Assembly: GCA_025454375.1 (NCBI GenBank)
Contig: JALOOO010000002.1
Coordinates: 1 to 64,000, forward strand
Source of the DNA: Leptolyngbya sp. Prado105
GTDB taxonomy: Bacteria > Cyanobacteriota > Cyanobacteriia > Leptolyngbyales > Leptolyngbyaceae
Length of the DNA stretch: 64,000 nt
Direction: 5' to 3'
The stretch's first letter is position 1. The number at the start of each line of letters is the position of its first letter. The position numbers were made by a program, and so were the translations under genes. Positions 57,484 to 64,000 of this stretch are shown piece by piece. A model generated the notes under the pieces. That model was not told the DNA's origin and ran no database searches. It saw only the letters and a list, made by a program, of their open reading frames with translations.

Positions 57484-59469
57484 ATGCGTCATCAGACTAT
57501 GCGTAATCAGAATCAATCAGTGTTTGCCTTTTTATTGGGGAGCTTGCTTGTCTGTTCTGTTCCGGTTGGCGCAGAGGGGGTACAGGCACAACAGTCTGTT
57601 TCGCAACAGCAAGAATTAGCCCAACTCCGCCAAGAACAACAACTGCGATCGCAAGTTCAATCCGAAATTGATCGAGCATTCAGCCGTTCGAGCTTGCTGC
57701 TGAATGTTGCGCTGATTACCTTAACGCTATTCCCGATCGCGATTTTGGCGGCACTGTGGCGATTTCGGCAGGTGATTGTGCGAGAAATTGTCGATCGTGG
57801 AATGCACCAGCTTCAGAATTTGACAGAAGTCGAACACCAATTGCAAGATGTGCAGCAAGAAGCAGAGCGCAAAATTCAACAGTCGCGCCAAATTATTCAA
57901 CAGCTTGAAACAGAAGTTCAAGCGTTACAAACAAGAATTTCAGAAGATGCAGAAAGCTTAACAGGCATGACGACCCAGCTTTCTCGGGCGCAATCAGAAT
58001 TACTTGCTGGACTCGAAACTCAGGTCAATCTCTCGAAGCGAGAATTAGAGAGATTGACGAATGAATTTGCCTCTCATTTATCCGTGTTACAAACGGATGT
58101 GGATCAGCAAAATGCGATCACCCAAACGAGCTTTAGCGAACTGAACCATCAATTAATGTCGCAAGTAGATGGAATCGAAGCATTTGCGGCACAGCAGCAG
58201 CAACTGGCTCAAGAACACCTCACTCGATCGCAAGAGCACATTGCGACCCATCTCGAACACCAGCACGCTGACCTAATTCAACGCTTACAGCAGATTGAAC
58301 AAGAGTACACCGTTCGCCTGAATGAATCCGAATTGCAAACGGATCAAAAACGCAGCGAACTTTTAGAAAGCTTAGGACAACTCAAAACCGAATTTGCAGC
58401 ACAACTTTCGATTCTGCATTCTGACACCCAACAACAACGCGATCGCGTTCGTGAACGGATTGATCAGCTTGAAGTCGAGTTTGCAGAATCGCTCTCAGAA
58501 AAGCAATCTGATCTAGAACAGCATCAGCAATCCGTGAAAGACTCGATCGTATCCAAGCAGTCTGATTTTGTGACTCAAGTTTCCGAACTAGAGTCCAGTG
58601 CAATTCAAGGCAGAACCAACTTCCTCGACAAGCTAAGACTGCTAGAATCCGATGCAACTCAGCAGAAGCAAGCCATTTTCAATAAGTTGCAGAGCTTAGA
58701 AATTGAATTCGTCTCACAGCTTTCTGGACTGCGCGAACAGGCTCAAAATCGTCGTCCGGCTGAATCCTTCTCTGGTTCTGAATCGGATGATCTTGAACAG
58801 GCAGATTCACTGTTTAAATCAGGACAGTTTGAAGCCGCGATCGCCCATTACGACCAAGCACTCAAACATCAAGCGAACAATCCTGAAATCTGGCTCAAAC
58901 GAGGGTTAGCCTTGGGACGATTGAAGCAATACAAGGATGCAATTTTCTCTTACGATCGCGCGACGCAACTTGACCCAGATTATTCTGAAGCCTGGTGTGA
59001 TCGTGGGGTTGCGCTCGGAAAGCTGCAACGGCATGAAGAAGCCTTTCGTTCTTTTGATCAAGCCGTAAAAGTCCGTTCAGAAAATGCGATCGCCTGGTTA
59101 AATCGCGGCTTAGCTTTGCAAATGTTAGGTCGTGATGCGGAAGCCTTGGCATCGTTTGATGAAGCCTTGAGAATTGATTCGGAAGCTTACAAAGTTTGGA
59201 ACTATCGCGGGTATTTATTGATTCAGCTAGAGCGCGATCGTGAGGCCTTGGAGTGTTTTGACAATGCGATCGACATTCAGCCAAAATATTCTCCTGCGTA
59301 CTATAACAAAGCGATTTGTTATGCACTTCAGGGACATACCCAGGCAGCGATCGAGAATTTAGAAGAAGCGATCCGATTGAATCCGCGCTATCGAGAGGAT
59401 GCAAAAAATGACCCAGAATTTGAGCAGATTATGAGCGATCAGCGTTTCCGAGAATTAGTTGAACATTGA
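57484..59469 (+). CDS. Membrane-anchored coiled-coil and TPR protein
   Basis: Signal and TM segment, ~350-aa coiled coil, then TPRs such as AEAWCDRGVALGKLQRHEEAFRSFDQAVKV. Confidence 0.88.
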   Translation: MRHQTMRNQNQSVFAFLLGSLLVCSVPVGAEGVQAQQSVSQQQELAQLRQEQQLRSQVQSEIDRAFSRSSLLLNVALITLTLFPIAILAALWRFRQVIVREIVDRGMHQLQNLTEVEHQLQDVQQEAERKIQQSRQIIQQLETEVQALQTRISEDAESLTGMTTQLSRAQSELLAGLETQVNLSKRELERLTNEFASHLSVLQTDVDQQNAITQTSFSELNHQLMSQVDGIEAFAAQQQQLAQEHLTRSQEHIATHLEHQHADLIQRLQQIEQEYTVRLNESELQTDQKRSELLESLGQLKTEFAAQLSILHSDTQQQRDRVRERIDQLEVEFAESLSEKQSDLEQHQQSVKDSIVSKQSDFVTQVSELESSAIQGRTNFLDKLRLLESDATQQKQAIFNKLQSLEIEFVSQLSGLREQAQNRRPAESFSGSESDDLEQADSLFKSGQFEAAIAHYDQALKHQANNPEIWLKRGLALGRLKQYKDAIFSYDRATQLDPDYSEAWCDRGVALGKLQRHEEAFRSFDQAVKVRSENAIAWLNRGLALQMLGRDAEALASFDEALRIDSEAYKVWNYRGYLLIQLERDREALECFDNAIDIQPKYSPAYYNKAICYALQGHTQAAIENLEEAIRLNPRYREDAKNDPEFEQIMSDQRFRELVEH

Positions 59470-59538
59470 TGGTTCGCTCTCGTTTCTCACCTGCACGGGA
59501 TTTAAATCTCGTGTGGGTCATTGAATGGGTTGCGTTTC

Positions 59539-59961
59539 TTAGGGGTTAAAATCTCCTGCCTTGATTCCTTCTCGGATATCATTTGCTAGATCTAGCATGA
59601 CTTGTGCTTTAGAAAGTTCTCCTTGGATTTTAAAGAGATCAGCCGCTTTCTCTGCATCTACGATCGCAGCTTCAGGTTGATTAATGCTCGCAAAGACATT
59701 ACTACGATACCAATAGGCTTCAATGTAATTAGGCTCAAGCGAGATTGCCTTTGTCAACTCAATGATTGCCTCTTGCCGTTTATTTGCAATTGCTAACTGC
59801 TGCCCACGTTCCAAGAAATACTTAGCATCCATAGTCAATTGTGAAATCAGATTTGTTCGAGTCTTTAAACATAGTCCATCGTTAATGCGATTAATGTTAT
59901 CTGCAATCAAGCAATTGGGGGAGTGCGTTTCAGCACCAGCCTCCTGAACAGGTGCCATCAT
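59539..59961 (-). CDS. TPR-repeat protein (functional start probably at MDAKYFLERG, about 59831)
   Basis: MDAKYFLERGQQLAIANKRQEAIIELTKAISLEPNYIEAYWYRSNVFA... Confidence 0.7.
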   Translation of the reverse strand: MMAPVQEAGAETHSPNCLIADNINRINDGLCLKTRTNLISQLTMDAKYFLERGQQLAIANKRQEAIIELTKAISLEPNYIEAYWYRSNVFASINQPEAAIVDAEKAADLFKIQGELSKAQVMLDLANDIREGIKAGDFNP

Positions 59962-60049
59962 TGAAAAAACAGTGACAACTGTCTATATAGAGAGACTCCA
60001 TAGCAAATACTTAGATACTTGATTCATTTTTTGATCACTCCAGATTAAC

Positions 60050-60685
60050 TTAAAGATTCGTTAAGTAGTCCATCCGCTCAAGTTCTTCTGGAAAAAGATT
60101 ACCGATTTCCAAAATAATAGATTGATCTGAGCCAAAAACTCCATCGTCCACGACTAGGGCAGGGATATAAGCATCTTGCGATTGAAGAAAATTCAAAGTG
60201 AAAAGATACGCATTGTGAATAGGTTGTTCGATCTGTGTGAGGTCTGATTGAAACTCAATCTGGTCGCCTGTATCTGATGCCTCAGAGTGTAATCTTTCTC
60301 TCAGGATTCCAGCTTGATAAAAGTGGTATTGCAGCCATCCACCGGTATCACTATTAACATAGGAAATCACAGGAACCTTGAGGATAGCGGAAATTGTAGA
60401 CGCATCAGATTTACCTAACCACATTTGCTGAGTTTGTAAATGTAATTGGTAAACCAAAGCCCAAGGATGACCCGATAGGGAAAACACTAATGTGCTTTCT
60501 CTCGCATCGACTGTCAGACCGGAAGCATTAGGAAACCAGTTCCATTGCTTGAGTTGACTGAGAGTTTGAGCTACGGTGGCAACCGGGGCTTTAATTAAGA
60601 GAAATGCAAGATTGAGGTCAATCGATTCAATTCCTCGACGAGTTGCGAGCGATTCATGATCAGGTCTAACAAGGAAAATAGTCAT
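60050..60685 (-). CDS. Hypothetical protein, partner of the nuclease-like gene (candidate immunity)
   Basis: 211 aa, 20 bp downstream of the 60706-61359 ORF; no recognised family. Confidence 0.65.
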   Translation of the reverse strand: MTIFLVRPDHESLATRRGIESIDLNLAFLLIKAPVATVAQTLSQLKQWNWFPNASGLTVDARESTLVFSLSGHPWALVYQLHLQTQQMWLGKSDASTISAILKVPVISYVNSDTGGWLQYHFYQAGILRERLHSEASDTGDQIEFQSDLTQIEQPIHNAYLFTLNFLQSQDAYIPALVVDDGVFGSDQSIILEIGNLFPEELERMDYLTNL

Positions 60686-60705
60686 GTGATTGTAGTTTTC
60701 ATGCG

Positions 60706-61359
60706 TTACAAACGCCCAAGTCTGCCTGGTCCAACAGGTAACGGAGCAGCGAGCGAAAAGAAATATACCTCGGGATTTGCGATATTCGCCGCGCCCAATT
60801 GCAAATTATCCAGCACTGCTGGAGTACTAGGAATTTCGCAAGCAATAGTGTGTAAAATAGCAACCCGCTTAATGCTAGCCTCAAAGCGAGTTTTGCGACT
60901 AATTGAGGTGACATCAGATGTAGTCATGAAGACAATCGCCGGAACTCCACTACCATTGCCTGCGGGACTATTCCGTAGGGCATCAAGAAATCCTAGAACT
61001 TGGTAGTTTTGATAGCTTGGTGGTAGCCGTGTAGGGTGTACAGCTTTCGATTCGTAAAATACACTGTTTGCAAAAGTTGCAATTCCTCCCGGCGTTACAA
61101 CAATTAATGGCATAACTCCATCAGGCTGTACATTTGAAATCCTCGCTCTTGTCAATCGATCTTGGGAGAAAAACTTGACTGGATTTCTTGCAATTCGCAT
61201 ACTCGGGATAATAGTATTTAGCGCAAATGCTTCAAACCTCAACTCAACTTGAGTTGGTGGAATGTTGAGATTGGTGGCAATAGCTTCTAGCCTAACTTTA
61301 GTCAAGGGTGTTTGGTTAGAGTTAACACAACTTTGCGCCTGTACTAATATTTGAGGCAA
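60706..61359 (-). CDS. Candidate PD-(D/E)XK nuclease-fold protein
   Basis: QPDGVMPLIVVTPGG...FYESKAVHPTRLPPSYQNYQVLGFLDAL: PD...ExK arrangement. Confidence 0.6.
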   Translation of the reverse strand: MPQILVQAQSCVNSNQTPLTKVRLEAIATNLNIPPTQVELRFEAFALNTIIPSMRIARNPVKFFSQDRLTRARISNVQPDGVMPLIVVTPGGIATFANSVFYESKAVHPTRLPPSYQNYQVLGFLDALRNSPAGNGSGVPAIVFMTTSDVTSISRKTRFEASIKRVAILHTIACEIPSTPAVLDNLQLGAANIANPEVYFFSLAAPLPVGPGRLGRL

Positions 61360-61474
61360 AACGAAAGTTATCCTTGACGGAAATCGGAGTTTCAGAAGCT
61401 AAAACTCCTCCTGCGATAGAGTTCAAATTCAATCGATCGTGTCAAGCTAAAAATAAGCTCTACTTATTACTGTT

Positions 61475-61552
61475 ATGAACCAAGCAAAGTTATGGATTGG
61501 TGTCATTTCCGTACTAGTTTTGTACTGGGTCTTAGCCAACTCACTCGTTTAA
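61475..61552 (+). CDS. Single-TM microprotein, 25 aa (not in ORF track)
   Basis: ATG 61475 to TAA 61552: MNQAKLWIGVISVLVLYWVLANSLV. Confidence 0.45.
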   Translation: MNQAKLWIGVISVLVLYWVLANSLV

Positions 61553-61610
61553 CCTGTACAGTCATTCAAAAACATGAGATAAACAGCATTGCAGTCAATC
61601 GGCAATCCTG

Positions 61611-61961
61611 ATGAGTCTCCAAATTTATGGAATTCCTAACTGTGGAACCTGCAAAAAAGCACTGTCCTGGTTAGATAGCAAAAAAATCGCTTACGAATTC
61701 ATCAACACTAAAGAACATCCTCCCGCCAAAACCACGATCGCAAAATGGGTCGCCGAACTGGGAGCAAAACCGATGCGAAATACGTCAGGGCAATCTTACC
61801 GCGCCATAGGTGACGAAAAGCAAACTTGGAGCGATGCCGAATGGACAGAAGCCTTTGCCAAAGATGCCATGTTGCTCAAGCGCCCTCTGTTTGTCAAAGA
61901 CCAAACCGCGATCGCGGTAGGCTTCAAAGCAGATCAAATCGAAAAAGCCCTCAGCCAATAG
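61611..61961 (+). CDS. Spx/MgsR/ArsC-family protein
   Basis: IYGIPNCGTCKKALSWLDSKKIAYEFINTKEHPP (CxxC), RNTSGQSYR, LFVKD. Confidence 0.93.
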   Translation: MSLQIYGIPNCGTCKKALSWLDSKKIAYEFINTKEHPPAKTTIAKWVAELGAKPMRNTSGQSYRAIGDEKQTWSDAEWTEAFAKDAMLLKRPLFVKDQTAIAVGFKADQIEKALSQ

Positions 61962-61980
61962 ACCCAGGGAGACACAAGTT

Positions 61981-62355
61981 ATGATCATGAGTCGCGCCAG
62001 AAATGTCCTCGGTGGAGAACTGCAAAGCTGTTGTCGATCGCCGATCACCGGATACTACCGCGATGGATTCTGTAGTACTGGAGCCGGAGACGTTGGTATC
62101 CATGTCGTCTGCGCTCAACTGACCCAAGAATTTCTCGAATTCAGCAAAGCGCAAGGCAATGATCTGATCACGCCGATGCCGCTCTACGACTTTCCAGGAC
62201 TAAAACCAGGCGATCGCTGGTGTCTCTGCGCCTCTCGTTGGAAAGAAGCGCTCGACGCAGGCGTTGCCCCCCCGGTCGTCCTCGATGCCACTCATGCCGC
62301 TGCCCTCGAATATGTCTCACTGAGTGACTTAAAGCAACATGCAGTTACCGAGTAA
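61981..62355 (+). CDS. DUF2237 family protein
   Basis: NVLGGELQSCCRSPITGYYRDGFCSTGAGDVGIHVVCAQLTQEFLEFSKAQGNDL. Confidence 0.93.
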   Translation: MIMSRARNVLGGELQSCCRSPITGYYRDGFCSTGAGDVGIHVVCAQLTQEFLEFSKAQGNDLITPMPLYDFPGLKPGDRWCLCASRWKEALDAGVAPPVVLDATHAAALEYVSLSDLKQHAVTE

Positions 62356-62443
62356 AAAATAATCTAATAAAGCTGTGTTCAAGAAATAAAATCTCGCAGT
62401 ACCTTAGATTGCTTGAGACGGTGATCTAAGGAGATGCGATCGC

Positions 62444-63628
62444 ATGGTATTACCCGGAGCTTGTCACGCTACCGCTGCGGCTGGAATGGCTGCACTACAA
62501 GTTTTTTATAGTTCTGCGACTGGACTTTGGAACTCGACCGGCTGGTGGAATTCAGCCAATGCGTTAGAAACGACGATCGACTATTCTCGCCTGACGAATC
62601 AGAAAAAATATCATGCGGTGATTGCCAATACCTATCAAAAGCAGAAGGCAAAAGGCTTTCTTGAGGCAGAGGTCTATGACGATCAAGGCTGGTGGGCGCT
62701 AACTTGGATTAAAGCTTACGATCTCACAGGAGAGAAACGCTATCTCGACACCGCAAAGTCCATCTTTAAGGACATGACAAAAGGGTGGGATTCTAAATGC
62801 GGGGGCGGCATGTGGTGGCGCAAAGATCGCTACTACAAAAACGCGATTACCAACGAGCTATTTTTCACCGTCGCGATTCGGCTGCATCAGCGGACGGTCA
62901 ATGACTACGGGAAAGGAAGTTACATCGACTGGGCAAAGCGCGGCTGGAATTGGTTTAAGAAATCCGGCATGATTAACAAGCAGAATCTCGTCAATGACGG
63001 CTTAACCGATCGCTGTCGCAACAATAAAGATGTAACCTGGACTTACAATCAGGGCGTTGTGATTGGCGGTCTAGTGGATTTCTATAAAAGTACAAAAGAT
63101 CAGGCTTACTTAAAGCAGGCACATGCGATCGCATCCGCTACGATCAAAAATCTCTCGCGCAATGGCATCTTGTTAGAAGTCTGTGAGCCAAACTGTGGCG
63201 ATGACGGTCCTCAGTTTAAGGGAATTTTTATGCGGAATCTCGCTTATCTGCAAGAAACCGCCCCTGATCCGAAATACAAAGCATTCATTCTAAAAAATGC
63301 AGATACCCTTTGGTCAAAACGCAACCAGCACGATCAGTTTGGTCTGAGTTGGTCAAAACGAGTCGATCGAGCGGATGCAGCGCGTCAAAGTTCCGCGATC
63401 GATGCTCTGAATGCGGCAATTCCGTTGAAAAATCCGGCTTGTGTGGTTCAGCGAACTCCACCCCATAAACAATCTCGATTAGAGAACGCTCCTGCACTCA
63501 CTTATCCATTGTTCTCTCTAAAGCTGGACTCGAATCAGATTCACTTTGAGTTGCCCAATCTCACCTTTGAAATGCAGCACATTCCGTTGATTGGATTATT
63601 TGATGTGCAAAACATGACTCAAAGTTGA
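62444..63628 (+). CDS. Glycoside hydrolase family 76-like (alpha-1,6-mannanase-like)
   Basis: GWWNSANALETTIDYSRLT, YDDQGWWALTWIKAYDLTGEKRYLDTAKSIFKDM, GGMWWRKDRYYKNAITNELFF, WTYNQGVVIGGLVDFY. Confidence 0.88.
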   Translation: MVLPGACHATAAAGMAALQVFYSSATGLWNSTGWWNSANALETTIDYSRLTNQKKYHAVIANTYQKQKAKGFLEAEVYDDQGWWALTWIKAYDLTGEKRYLDTAKSIFKDMTKGWDSKCGGGMWWRKDRYYKNAITNELFFTVAIRLHQRTVNDYGKGSYIDWAKRGWNWFKKSGMINKQNLVNDGLTDRCRNNKDVTWTYNQGVVIGGLVDFYKSTKDQAYLKQAHAIASATIKNLSRNGILLEVCEPNCGDDGPQFKGIFMRNLAYLQETAPDPKYKAFILKNADTLWSKRNQHDQFGLSWSKRVDRADAARQSSAIDALNAAIPLKNPACVVQRTPPHKQSRLENAPALTYPLFSLKLDSNQIHFELPNLTFEMQHIPLIGLFDVQNMTQS

Positions 63629-63706
63629 ATAGGACTCGCGATCGTTCCCTGATTACGGCATAATTAGGAGGTTTTCAAATTTTTTAAGCCCTTCAATTTC
63701 TGCGAT

Positions 63707-64000
63707 ATGCGTACCCAGTACTGTGGTCAACTCCGAGCAAATAACATTGGTGAAACCGTTACCCTTTTCGGATGGGTAGATCGACGACGTGACCATGGGT
63801 ATGTCATTTTCATCGACTTACGCGATCGCGATGGCATCGTGCAAGTCGTCAGCGATCCAGAACGCACGCCCAATTCTTACAAAATTGCAGGCGACTTGCG
63901 CAATGAGTTTGTGATCAAAATCGTCGGACGAGTCACCAAACGCCCTGATGAATCGCTGAACCCGAAAATTCCAACGGGCGAAGTTGAGATCTACGCCGAT
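63707..64000 (+). CDS. aspS: Aspartyl-tRNA synthetase, N-terminal part (runs off window)
   Basis: [52 protein letters not shown]... Confidence 0.96.
   Translation, partial: MRTQYCGQLRANNIGETVTLFGWVDRRRDHGYVIFIDLRDRDGIVQVVSDPERTPNSYKIAGDLRNEFVIKIVGRVTKRPDESLNPKIPTGEVEIYAD

Noticed and set aside
59489-59518. Palindrome CACGGGATTTAAATCTCGTG as regulatory site
   Set aside because: Lies between convergent gene ends, most likely a weak terminator hairpin; not enough support for a regulatory call.
60050-61359. Integrated prophage or Rhs/T6SS cargo region
   Set aside because: No phage structural, integrase, VgrG or Rhs repeat genes nearby; only a two-gene module.
1-64000. tRNA or rRNA genes
   Set aside because: No cloverleaf-like or rRNA-like stretch recognised by eye in the intergenic spaces; tRNAscan-SE/Infernal would be decisive.

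Overview
Cyanobacterial chromosomal window: HIP1-type GCGATCGC octamers are frequent, and it carries isiA/isiB and crtW-type genes. It is gene-dense and mostly single-copy. I found no transposase, CRISPR array, rRNA or tRNA. The left edge cuts a DUF389 gene and the right edge cuts aspS. Main points of interest: (1) a tightly packed six-gene minus-strand run (7429-15059) coding for a PlsY-like/PEP-dikinase fusion, a divergent Lgt-like protein, a Tes/MJ0619-like radical SAM enzyme, a polytopic GT-C-like membrane protein and two small membrane proteins, which looks like an undescribed envelope or lipid-modification operon; (2) an approximately 203-bp non-coding mobile element with an 18-bp perfect TIR and a 10-bp TSD (17942-18164), a second diverged copy in inverse orientation (about 31828-32030) and a core fragment near 4563; (3) a compact DUF1822 / CHAT-CHASE2 / DUF928 / HipA-like / DUF3037 / sugar dehydrogenase run beside a lipoprotein CHAT protease; (4) a candidate PD-(D/E)XK nuclease plus partner gene pair (60050-61359); (5) an isi locus with flavodoxin before isiA and a candidate Fur box; (6) several small ORFs missing from the track. 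All family assignments come from reading motifs, with no database search.
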